Below, piece after piece: positions 29,874 to 38,533 of a DNA stretch of 64,000 bases. This DNA is from a virus: the IMG/VR virus record IMGVR_UViG_3300027792_000307, positions 91,000 to 154,999 of that record. One strand, 5' to 3'. How positions within the stretch are numbered: position 1 is the stretch's first letter; the number at the start of each line of letters is the position of its first letter. The position numbers were made by a program, and so were the translations under genes. Under the pieces are notes generated by a model that was not told the DNA's origin, made no database searches, and saw only the letters and a list, made by a program, of their open reading frames with translations.

Positions 29874-31444
29874 TATCTATTCTCCAATAATTCAAAACTA
29901 CCACCAGCTCCACCAGCATTAGTTGCAACATCGTCCTTAACTGCAGAATATATTTCATTAGGATTTGTTGAACCGCTACATAAATCTGGAGGTATTGTAT
30001 CACCCATATAAACATTCGATCCTTCTGGTGCATTGAAATATGCATCTCCATTACACCATATTACACCATTCTTATCAAATCTCACAGCACCACCTTCGTG
30101 ACTACCCCACATCCAACCATTAGAAGTATCAAACCAAATACAACCAGACTCATTTGTATTTTCATCCCAATAATGAATATATCTTGGATCCCCTGGATTA
30201 CCGGTTAAATTACCAGGTCTAGAAGTATAACCTCCTCCATTAGGTAGATTACCACTCCCCTGGGGCATTATGAAAATATTTACTCCATCTTTATATTCAC
30301 CTAAACCACCTTGCCAGAATACATAAGAATGTCCAGATATATTTGTCATAACACTATCACAACTACCGAAAGTTCCACCAACTGTATTTATTTTATATAT
30401 TCTATGTTGACCACTTGTAGAAACATATCCAATTTTAAAGGCATCTCTAGTAGAATCGGATCCTCTATTTAAATCTTTAACTATATCACCATAATATTTT
30501 AAGCATATGAATCTAGCGTAGTCATCAGGGTAATCTTGGGATCTTATTACAGGAATAAAATTCCGGTAACCCCAATATTTATTTCCTACATATTCAATAT
30601 TTGTCCAATTACCCCACGTTCTTGCATTATCTGTACTTATCTTACCTACAAGCCATCCGCCAGAAGTCATAAATACTACTACATTATTTTTAGTACTACA
30701 TAAACATCTATCGTAGTGTAAACTCCCACTAGCAGCAAAATTAGATTGAATATTTAAAGTATTATACCATGTTCCACTAGGACCAATGGAAGACGACATA
30801 TAATAAGTTTTTAAATAACCATCATTTCCTAGTTTAACTACTGTAGAATAAATTAATTCCCCATTAGGCATTATATTATCACAATAAGTTAAATCTGTCC
30901 AGCTATTCCATCCTTTATAGGGTCCGCAATTTAAAGATGATAATCTTGTAAATATAAGAGTACCTTCTTTTCTTTGTATATCTCTATTAGAATGACCACT
31001 TCCAACACATTTTCCACATGGAGAAAACCAAAAGTCCCAACCTCCTGGATAAGGAGGACTAGCTATATTATATTTCCAACTATTACATGAATTTGGGTAA
31101 GTGTATAATGTAGTTTGACAGTAAGTAGATGCTGTACGACCAACCATATTATACCAAATTCTATTTTTAAAATCTTTAAAAGAATGACCATATAAACAAT
31201 ATGTAGAAGAACCATCTGCAGAAAATAAATCTATTTCATTACCTACAGAATTCCCAGAAATTATTTTATAGGAAACATCGGTTGATGTAGAATCGTTAGC
31301 TCCATTTCTATAAAACATTATAACTTTTCTTGTATAATCTTCTAGTTCCTCTTCCTCTTCTTGAAATAATCTATGAATAAAACAAACTTTACCGGAACCA
31401 GTAGATATAGTTCTGTTTCCAGTTAATCTATTAAATATATTCAT
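29873..31444 (-). CDS. Sialidase-like beta-propeller adhesin, 523 aa
   Basis: Contains an Asp-box-like STDNARTWGNW near residue 273, followed by a strand, as in sialidase-type propellers, with repeated YYMSS/FVVFMTSGG/YVFWQGG blades. It is paralogous to the 498-aa protein at 32547-34043: both have KVIMFYR/KAIIFYR, ..LYTYPNSCNSWK, GGWD.WF and a C-terminal ..LLENR/..EILENIT end. A short Glu-rich linker (QEEEEELED) follows the N-terminal 28-residue anchor. Catalytic Arg triad and nucleophile are not evident, so binding rather than cleavage is as likely. Confidence 0.68.
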   Translation of the reverse strand: MNIFNRLTGNRTISTGSGKVCFIHRLFQEEEEELEDYTRKVIMFYRNGANDSTSTDVSYKIISGNSVGNEIDLFSADGSSTYCLYGHSFKDFKNRIWYNMVGRTASTYCQTTLYTYPNSCNSWKYNIASPPYPGGWDFWFSPCGKCVGSGHSNRDIQRKEGTLIFTRLSSLNCGPYKGWNSWTDLTYCDNIMPNGELIYSTVVKLGNDGYLKTYYMSSSIGPSGTWYNTLNIQSNFAASGSLHYDRCLCSTKNNVVVFMTSGGWLVGKISTDNARTWGNWTNIEYVGNKYWGYRNFIPVIRSQDYPDDYARFICLKYYGDIVKDLNRGSDSTRDAFKIGYVSTSGQHRIYKINTVGGTFGSCDSVMTNISGHSYVFWQGGLGEYKDGVNIFIMPQGSGNLPNGGGYTSRPGNLTGNPGDPRYIHYWDENTNESGCIWFDTSNGWMWGSHEGGAVRFDKNGVIWCNGDAYFNAPEGSNVYMGDTIPPDLCSGSTNPNEIYSAVKDDVATNAGGAGGSFELLENR

Positions 31445-32547
31445 GTAATATAAGCTGGTTTTAAATAAGACATATTATCTAAGGAATAATCTTCAATTAG
31501 ATACATTCCACTTGTGGTATTTTGAGTACTGATATAACCCATACCTTCATTAGATGTGGTAACTGGAGGAGCAAAAGTAGACCAAGAACCAAATGTTGCC
31601 CCAGGCATCCCAACTGGTATATATTTGTGTTCAAATATGTATTCAATATCTGTATCTCCTTGTCCATAATCTGAAACTTCTCCCTGTAAAATTCCAAATT
31701 CTTTATAATCAGTCATGTAAGTAGTATCTTTTGAAGATTTATTATTAACTCCTAACCATTTTACTCCAAATATGCCACCGGATGTATAATACCAAGTCAT
31801 ATCTATCCATGTATCCTTTGGTATTTGTGTTGTATCTCCAATATCTGTATAAGAAGTTAATCTATATATCTGATTTGCTCTATCTGTATCGTGATAAGCC
31901 TCGTATCCAGTACCAAGTATATTAATACCACCGGCTTGAAGAACTCCAGTTAAATTTCCAAGAGCAACTACAGTATATCTTGTAGTTTCTTTATAAATCC
32001 TTGCAGTTACCGCAATATTAGAACTTCTATAAGCATATTTTGAATATAATAATGCAGAATCATAATTATCTGTATGTGCAGTTAATACTACTTGCCCATT
32101 AGAAATTGTTACAGTTGAACCTCCATTAACCGTAGAACCCCATTTATTTGCATTTAACGTCCCTCCATGGAAATCATCAAATAGTATAAATGTTTGCTCA
32201 CCAGAACAATACGGAGTCGTTGCAGAAGTATTTCCAATAAACATATATATAGTATCTGTGCCATCATCTGGCATTCTTACCCAAATATTAGATGATAATG
32301 CTCCAGATTTTTGATACCATTGTGCCAATTGAGTTGCAGTTGTTGGGTCGTTTGTTGTACCAAATCTTATATCATATGGCCAATAATCACAATTTGTGTT
32401 GCAGAATAAGATATTGCTAGCAGGAACATCTACACCGTTCCCTGAGTACACCCATATACTATTCTGATAACTTGCACTAAAGTTATTTATATCAGAAAAA
32501 TCTAATTGTTTATAATATGTCCAACCTGTAGAAGGATTTAATGACAT
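31441..32547 (-). CDS. DUF2341/jelly-roll adhesin, 368 aa
   Basis: N-terminus TGWTYYKQLDFSDINNF and the strands WVRMPDDGTDTIYMFIGN fit DUF2341; FILFDDFHGGTLNANKW then opens a concanavalin-like domain (about 125-320). The C-terminal tail (QNTTSGMYLIEDYSLDN) may pack on the shaft. Overlaps both neighbouring propeller genes by ATGA or TAATG, so the three are probably made together and may assemble into one tip complex. Confidence 0.72.
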   Translation of the reverse strand: MSLNPSTGWTYYKQLDFSDINNFSASYQNSIWVYSGNGVDVPASNILFCNTNCDYWPYDIRFGTTNDPTTATQLAQWYQKSGALSSNIWVRMPDDGTDTIYMFIGNTSATTPYCSGEQTFILFDDFHGGTLNANKWGSTVNGGSTVTISNGQVVLTAHTDNYDSALLYSKYAYRSSNIAVTARIYKETTRYTVVALGNLTGVLQAGGINILGTGYEAYHDTDRANQIYRLTSYTDIGDTTQIPKDTWIDMTWYYTSGGIFGVKWLGVNNKSSKDTTYMTDYKEFGILQGEVSDYGQGDTDIEYIFEHKYIPVGMPGATFGSWSTFAPPVTTSNEGMGYISTQNTTSGMYLIEDYSLDNMSYLKPAYIT

Positions 32548-34043
32548 TAAGTTATATTCTCCAATATTTCAAGACCAAAGAAGCATCCACCAGCTGGCAT
32601 ATCCATAATATCTATAATTTTCCCCATATTAGTTAAAGTTGATCCACTATATAAATCTGGTTCTAATGTACCAAAATAACCAGCACCCATCTGCATAATT
32701 ACATTATCATTATTAATTCTAACTGTACTCCCAACGTGACCAGCAGCTGGTGCTGATAATGCGTCTTTATATACATCGTAGATTCCATAACTATTTGTAT
32801 TCTCATTCCAGTATTGTATAAAACCTGGGTCTCCACAACTAGTAGTTGTAGATTCTCCTGTATATAGAGGTTTATTGAATAATGTTAATCCATTTCTATG
32901 ATCTCCCTTTCTACATAAATAACCTGGATATGACATCCCAGAATGTGCAACAATTCTAGAATCTATTTCTAATGTATCTACATTTACTTTATAGATATAT
33001 TGACTACATCCATTTGGAACCCAAGTGTGCTTTGAATTACTACTAGCTCTCTGTATAAATAATCTAGCGAAGTTATCGGTTGTCCTTCCATTATTTGGTA
33101 TAGAATCTATCTGACAATAGAGAGCCGTATTTAGATTCAAAGTTTCTATAACTGTATGCTCCCCCCAACTTCTTCCATTATCTGTAGATACCCTAGTACA
33201 TAATCTACCAGAGGAAGTATAAAATATTAAAGTCTTATCTTGTACTACAGATATAGCTCTAGAATAAGTTCCACCTGAAGCTAATGGAGCCTTCAATCTG
33301 AAAGATAAATACCATGTACCACTTGGATGTGTACCATCTATTTTATTCGATGATAAATAATAATAATCAAAATATCTTGGTCCATAATTCCCAGGACTAT
33401 ATGTGGAGTAATAGTCTGTTAATACCAAAGGTTCTCCATTTGGCATTATATTCATATGCCAAGGATTACATTCTCCTTTTGGATTACCAAGACCACCAAC
33501 CCCTACAAATTTATATGGACCTCCATTACAACTACTAAATACATAAAGAGTCATTGTTTGAGTAAGATTTCTTCTTTTTACATTGGTACTACCAACAGTA
33601 CCACTCCCAGCTGGTTTACCATTTGCAAAGAACCAATAATCCCAACCACCTTTCCAACTATTACATGAATTTGGATAGGTATATAGATACATCATAGCCC
33701 CATATTCTCTGCCAGAATAAGAATCAAAATCATTTTCAAATAACCCACCTACCCATATCCTATTTTTGTAATCTCTATGACTCACACCATATGTCATTCT
33801 ATCCCCACCTATTGGATCACTATTTACTCCATCAAATAATTCAATTTGATCTCCAACAGTTGCACCACTGATTATTCTATAAGCTAAACCAACTTGAGAA
33901 TTGTTTGAACCATCTCTATAGAATATTATAGCTTTATTTCCAAGATATTGTAATTCCGGTACAATATAATTATAAATACTTATCCTTCCAGAACCAATGA
34001 TACGAGTTATATTATTTCCTGCTATCGGTTGTATTATTCTCAT
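32547..34043 (-). CDS. Sialidase-like beta-propeller adhesin, 498 aa
   Basis: Carries a clear Asp-box, STDNGRSWGEHTV, near residue 281, and blade repeats similar to the 523-aa paralogue. N-terminal anchor of ~32 residues (ITRIIGSGRISIYNY) resembles the paralogue's (TISTGSGKVCFIH). Predicted to bind or process host glycans. The duplication, with a DUF2341 gene between the two copies, is a notable local arrangement. Confidence 0.7.
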   Translation of the reverse strand: MRIIQPIAGNNITRIIGSGRISIYNYIVPELQYLGNKAIIFYRDGSNNSQVGLAYRIISGATVGDQIELFDGVNSDPIGGDRMTYGVSHRDYKNRIWVGGLFENDFDSYSGREYGAMMYLYTYPNSCNSWKGGWDYWFFANGKPAGSGTVGSTNVKRRNLTQTMTLYVFSSCNGGPYKFVGVGGLGNPKGECNPWHMNIMPNGEPLVLTDYYSTYSPGNYGPRYFDYYYLSSNKIDGTHPSGTWYLSFRLKAPLASGGTYSRAISVVQDKTLIFYTSSGRLCTRVSTDNGRSWGEHTVIETLNLNTALYCQIDSIPNNGRTTDNFARLFIQRASSNSKHTWVPNGCSQYIYKVNVDTLEIDSRIVAHSGMSYPGYLCRKGDHRNGLTLFNKPLYTGESTTTSCGDPGFIQYWNENTNSYGIYDVYKDALSAPAAGHVGSTVRINNDNVIMQMGAGYFGTLEPDLYSGSTLTNMGKIIDIMDMPAGGCFFGLEILENIT

Positions 34044-34045
34044 AT

Positions 34046-35665
34046 TTAATATACCACCACTTGTGTAAATGCGTTACCATACTTGTATCCAGTAAATCTA
34101 GAATGGCTACCAGAATACATAAATCTTATTTTCATTTGAGAAGCTGCATTACTTTTAGCTAAAGGCCCGCCTTGTTTTATTGTTGAAGAAGAAGTTTCAT
34201 AAATCAAAGAGTTATCATCTAGAATTTGAACTCTAATTCCACTAATGGATGCACAACTTGAATTACAGCAAGATGCTTGTAAAACATAACAACTTTTTCC
34301 TGCTCCGGTATTAAATTGAGTCATATTAAGATAAGTATTTGCGGATAATCTAACATTCGCCACATTAAATGTCAATGCCGGATATTTATTAGCCCAATCA
34401 GTTCCATTCCAAGTTAATACTTGTCCAGATGTCCATCCAGATATAGACGCATCTGTGCAAGAAGATATATAAGTTACTCCACCTTGAGCTGTTTGAGATG
34501 ACCAGGCACTTTGTGCTTCAATCCAAGTAAGAACTTTTCCTGCCGCAGGTGTCATTATTGCTACATCAGTCAAATCTTCTATAGAAATATCAGCAATTTG
34601 AGCTTCTATATTAACTTCTCTATCATCCACATACTTCTTATTAGCAGCAGATGATGGCCACAAAGGAGTAGATAATCCAGATATTGTATTTGCTTGGAGA
34701 ATAACCTGTCCGCTAAACGCAGAACTCCCAGATATTTCTAATATACTACTTTTTAATCTTACACTAGATATATTATGAGCTGTTAATGAATTCCCTGATA
34801 TACCCCCCCAAACTTGTAACCAATATCCAGAAGTGAAACTTGTTGGACTATTGATTGCAATCCCTAAGTCTGGGTCAATGCTATAACCTAAAATAGTACT
34901 ATTTCTATGACCCCATATAGAACCACTTCTTATATGGATTCTACGATCATCCCCTCCAATATCCATTATGTGCCTATTCCAACAAGAAAATTTAATTTCA
35001 TCACCTGAAAATTTTATAGAGTTTGGTTGTGATAATCTATCAGAATCTGTGATTAAACTTGTATATATTGTAGTATTTTTTATTGTTCCTCCAGAAATAT
35101 TCTGAGATGAGACAAACTTTAATCCACTTAATCCATATGTAAAATTAGACCCTATATTCCCTGCCAAAGAACCGGCAAGAGTTCCACCTGCGGCGTCAAT
35201 ACGTGCATCTATATTCCCAGAAAATGCATCAACCCATGTTTTATTGTATAAATTCGCACTTAATGAATATAAAGTATGATTAAAGACATCATTATCTTCT
35301 AAATTGTCTAATCTCCCATCAAATCCTGATGAAATAGCAGTTATTTTAGTCCAATTTACATTGGCTGAACCTGGGAATCTGAATCTTACGTTAGATGAGC
35401 CTGCAAATCTTAATATAGCATTTGTGGAAGTAATATAATTTGCGGTATTAAATGAATGAAGAGCCGTGTTAGCTGAATGTTTATATGAAGCATAACTTAA
35501 TGAACTTGCTTGAAATCTAAAATGAACATTTGATGAATCTGCATATCTGGTTTTGGAACTCCCAGATATATCATCAACATATTTTTTCCTGGCTGCCGCT
35601 GAATTGTAAGTCGGATGACTTAATCCTGATATCTCGGACGTACTCATAACTATTGTTGTAGTCAT
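34046..35665 (-). CDS. Tail fibre with YVD repeats, 539 aa
   Basis: N-terminus has EISGLSHPTYNSAAARKKYVD, the fibre repeat that recurs inside (NTISGLSTPLWPSSAANKKY). The shaft holds SSNV.FRF and ISGNIDARID units. The C-terminal ~130 residues form a separate Cys-containing tip (CYVLQASCCNSSCASISG). A GAGGTAA ribosome-binding site precedes the ATG. Role: receptor-binding fibre. Confidence 0.78.
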   Translation of the reverse strand: MTTTIVMSTSEISGLSHPTYNSAAARKKYVDDISGSSKTRYADSSNVHFRFQASSLSYASYKHSANTALHSFNTANYITSTNAILRFAGSSNVRFRFPGSANVNWTKITAISSGFDGRLDNLEDNDVFNHTLYSLSANLYNKTWVDAFSGNIDARIDAAGGTLAGSLAGNIGSNFTYGLSGLKFVSSQNISGGTIKNTTIYTSLITDSDRLSQPNSIKFSGDEIKFSCWNRHIMDIGGDDRRIHIRSGSIWGHRNSTILGYSIDPDLGIAINSPTSFTSGYWLQVWGGISGNSLTAHNISSVRLKSSILEISGSSAFSGQVILQANTISGLSTPLWPSSAANKKYVDDREVNIEAQIADISIEDLTDVAIMTPAAGKVLTWIEAQSAWSSQTAQGGVTYISSCTDASISGWTSGQVLTWNGTDWANKYPALTFNVANVRLSANTYLNMTQFNTGAGKSCYVLQASCCNSSCASISGIRVQILDDNSLIYETSSSTIKQGGPLAKSNAASQMKIRFMYSGSHSRFTGYKYGNAFTQVVVY

Positions 35666-35724
35666 ATTTACCTCTAATTAGACATATAAGTAGTAATAAT
35701 AACTAAAAAATGTATTAATACTAC

Positions 35725-36618
35725 TTATATTTGTGCATGCCAACGGATAACTCTACTTCCAGCTGCAGTTATAGCAACTGTAAAATTAGTTGCATTTGGG
35801 TTATATACGGCATATGCAAATGTTACTAAGCCACTAGGAGTTACATTTATTATATTTGGTATTCCAGATAAACTATGTGCTATGGCTTTTGAACCGGTAG
35901 TTATTGCTGCCCATCCATAATTAGCTGCAAGATAAGAACTTGATATCTTTGCATGGAATGAGTGAGCTTTTAATGCTTGAGCAGATGCTTTGGCAGGTTT
36001 TGCTTGTGTAGTTAATTTTTGAGCTGATGCTGTGTACCAATTATATGCCGCTGAATATTCATTTCCAGATGACATATAAGTTGCTGCTTGTTTAGCATTA
36101 CTTGATATTGTTGCATATCCAATAACTTCTATGTCGTTTGCATTTACTTTAATACCTGTACCAGCCCCAACAGCTATATCTCTTGTTGCTTCTAAAGTTC
36201 CTCCGCCAGTTAAACCTACTCCTGCAGTTATAGAAACTGTTGAGTGGTCTATGTGCTCATTTGCCACAAAATTCGTAGTTGCATCGTGGTCTACATCTGA
36301 ACTCTCGTAGAATGCAATTGCTCCAGATGCTTGCCCCTTCTTTGCATTACTTGATATCGTACTGTATCCCAAAACACTAATTGTTTGTGCTACGGAACCA
36401 CTAACTTTAACTGTGGCTGTAAATGGAGTAACCCCAGTTGATGCAGCCAAAGTTTGGAATGCTGCACTTTGAATTCCCCCACCAGCTGCCTCTGTTATCC
36501 TTCCAGATAGAGCTCCAGAAACAACGTCTAGATAATTACGATTTACTGCACCAGATTTATAGGTTGGCCATTTAACTCCTGATATTTCATATGCTATAAA
36601 CGGTATGGTTGTTGTCAT
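35725..36618 (-). CDS. Short tail fibre, 297 aa
   Basis: N-terminus MTTTIPFIAYEISGVKWP...YLD is homologous to that of the 539-aa fibre. Middle: Ala/Ser-rich VLGYSTISSNAK repeats. C-terminus (IAHSLSGIPNIINVTPSGLV) matches the tip of the 626-aa fibre (ISHTLTSKPNFWSVTPSGNV), a fold common at phage fibre ends. An AAGGAGAAA ribosome-binding site and A-rich spacer precede the ATG. Confidence 0.76.
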   Translation of the reverse strand: MTTTIPFIAYEISGVKWPTYKSGAVNRNYLDVVSGALSGRITEAAGGGIQSAAFQTLAASTGVTPFTATVKVSGSVAQTISVLGYSTISSNAKKGQASGAIAFYESSDVDHDATTNFVANEHIDHSTVSITAGVGLTGGGTLEATRDIAVGAGTGIKVNANDIEVIGYATISSNAKQAATYMSSGNEYSAAYNWYTASAQKLTTQAKPAKASAQALKAHSFHAKISSSYLAANYGWAAITTGSKAIAHSLSGIPNIINVTPSGLVTFAYAVYNPNATNFTVAITAAGSRVIRWHAQI

Positions 36619-36652
36619 TTATTTTTTTTTTTCTCCTTAAAAACATATGGTA

Positions 36653-38533
36653 TTAAGTTGAGGCATACCAATATACATATTTATTGTTTACAGTAGTTAG
36701 ATTTACATGTATATAACTAGAATCAACCCTTGTTTTAATTCCAAAATTTACATTTCCACTTGGCGTTACACTCCAGAAGTTTGGCTTTGATGTAAGAGTG
36801 TGAGATATGGACCCGCTTCCGCCATATATTTGCTGTAATCCATATGCCCTAGATCTTGATGGAGCAAATTTTACTATAGCATTACTAGATATTATATCAA
36901 CATATCTTTTATTTGCAGCTCCAGAATTGAAGTAAGGTTGTCTCAATCCCGATATAGTATCACCTATAGCTGTAAAATTAGAAGTTAATATAGTCCCGCT
37001 ACTTATTTTTGTAGAAGATATGGAGATTAAATTATATATTGACTTTGAATTCCAATCTTTATCTGCATTTATTACTAAATCAGATAAATTAGTAACTCCT
37101 CCGGTTGCACCAGATTTCTTTGGTTTCCAAGCAGACAAACTTTCATCCCAAATAATTCCAGAGTTTAACCAAGCGTGAGAATTCCAATTATTTCTCTTAA
37201 ATGCTGAACTCGCAAGATATTTTGTTAGAGCTGACGAGCTCCCAACATATTTATATTTTATATTTCCAGATATGATATCTATATATCTCTTAGATGCCGC
37301 AGCTGAAGGCCAAATTGGCAGAATTAATCCAGATATTGTATTTGCATTTAAAGATATGGAATTAGCATATAATGTACCACCAGAAGTATGTTGGGATGAT
37401 ACATAATTCCACACACCTGTACTAGGTCTAAATCTAGATATTGCTTGTGTACTTCCAATATAATTAGATATACTAATAACTGCAGCCCCACCTATAACTT
37501 GTCTTGTTTGGTCTAAAGAAATTGGACCTGTTGCTGTCAAATTTCCTTTAGTTAAAGCTGGTTCAAATTTACCTGTAGAAGTTGAAGCATAAGCTCTAGA
37601 TAATTTACTGGAAGATAATGTGTACCACGAACCTAGAATAGAACCAGAAGCTTTACCATCTTTAGCATTTGATGAGATTGTGGAATAACCAAGTAAAGAT
37701 ATGGATGGTGTCGAATCTACATATTTAAATTCAGAAGTTAACATTCCACCTACAGCATCTTGAGCCATCTCGTCTGTATAACCACCAGCACCAGCTATTG
37801 AATCATCTACATATTTTTTGTTCGCTAGTTGTCTATCATCTGTCGGTGCATTAAGTTTTGTATAATATGTACCACCAGAATATAATTGAGAAGAAACATA
37901 ATTCCATCTCGAAGAACTTGCCCTAAATCTAAATCTCACATTTGATGAATTTGCATACCATGATTTATTAGAGGACCACGTCCATAATTTGTGTAGACTA
38001 CCAGATGTTTTAATATTTACATTTGAACTTCCAGGGTAATTGTTATTAAGTAAAGTTGTTAAATCGGATTCAGAATCGTAAAATTTAGATATAGCAACAG
38101 ATGATGCAACATATAAATTATGGTCAAATCTATCGTAGACTCTTGCAGATGAATTTATAGTTTTTGTTAATTTAACCCCAGAGTTATAGAAATAATGTAA
38201 ATTACCACTAAAACCAGTATATTGTTGATATTGAGTCTTATTTAATGAAGAAACTGCATAATATGCATATGCACCGCTCCAAGCAACATCAGAACCACCA
38301 ACAACCTCAGCCCAAGTTAATCTATTTGTTTCATCCCATTGTAAATAATATCCATCTATTGGAGCATTAGATATTTTAAGATAAGGTTCTGTAATGCTAT
38401 TAGTGGATATGGCAGATGATGGTAGATAAGAAGCGTAAGCACCCCCACTAGTACCTATAACTTGGTCGGCATCAACCATACCTATAAATCCATCATTTTT
38501 TGGAGCCACTTTGGCTATAAGTTCTATTGCCAT
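36653..38533 (-). CDS. Tail fibre, 626 aa
   Basis: Shaft of recurring modules shared with the giant fibre: LHKLWTWSSNKSWYANSSNV, FYDSES.LT.LL.NNYPGSSN, and NLSDLVINADKDW, plus ANK.YVD units. The C-terminal tip resembles that of the 297-aa fibre. The N-terminus (MAIELIAKVAPKNDGFIGMV) differs from the other anchors, so it may attach at another site. Overlaps the 937-aa fibre by TAATG. Confidence 0.78.
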   Translation of the reverse strand: MAIELIAKVAPKNDGFIGMVDADQVIGTSGGAYASYLPSSAISTNSITEPYLKISNAPIDGYYLQWDETNRLTWAEVVGGSDVAWSGAYAYYAVSSLNKTQYQQYTGFSGNLHYFYNSGVKLTKTINSSARVYDRFDHNLYVASSVAISKFYDSESDLTTLLNNNYPGSSNVNIKTSGSLHKLWTWSSNKSWYANSSNVRFRFRASSSRWNYVSSQLYSGGTYYTKLNAPTDDRQLANKKYVDDSIAGAGGYTDEMAQDAVGGMLTSEFKYVDSTPSISLLGYSTISSNAKDGKASGSILGSWYTLSSSKLSRAYASTSTGKFEPALTKGNLTATGPISLDQTRQVIGGAAVISISNYIGSTQAISRFRPSTGVWNYVSSQHTSGGTLYANSISLNANTISGLILPIWPSAAASKRYIDIISGNIKYKYVGSSSALTKYLASSAFKRNNWNSHAWLNSGIIWDESLSAWKPKKSGATGGVTNLSDLVINADKDWNSKSIYNLISISSTKISSGTILTSNFTAIGDTISGLRQPYFNSGAANKRYVDIISSNAIVKFAPSRSRAYGLQQIYGGSGSISHTLTSKPNFWSVTPSGNVNFGIKTRVDSSYIHVNLTTVNNKYVYWYAST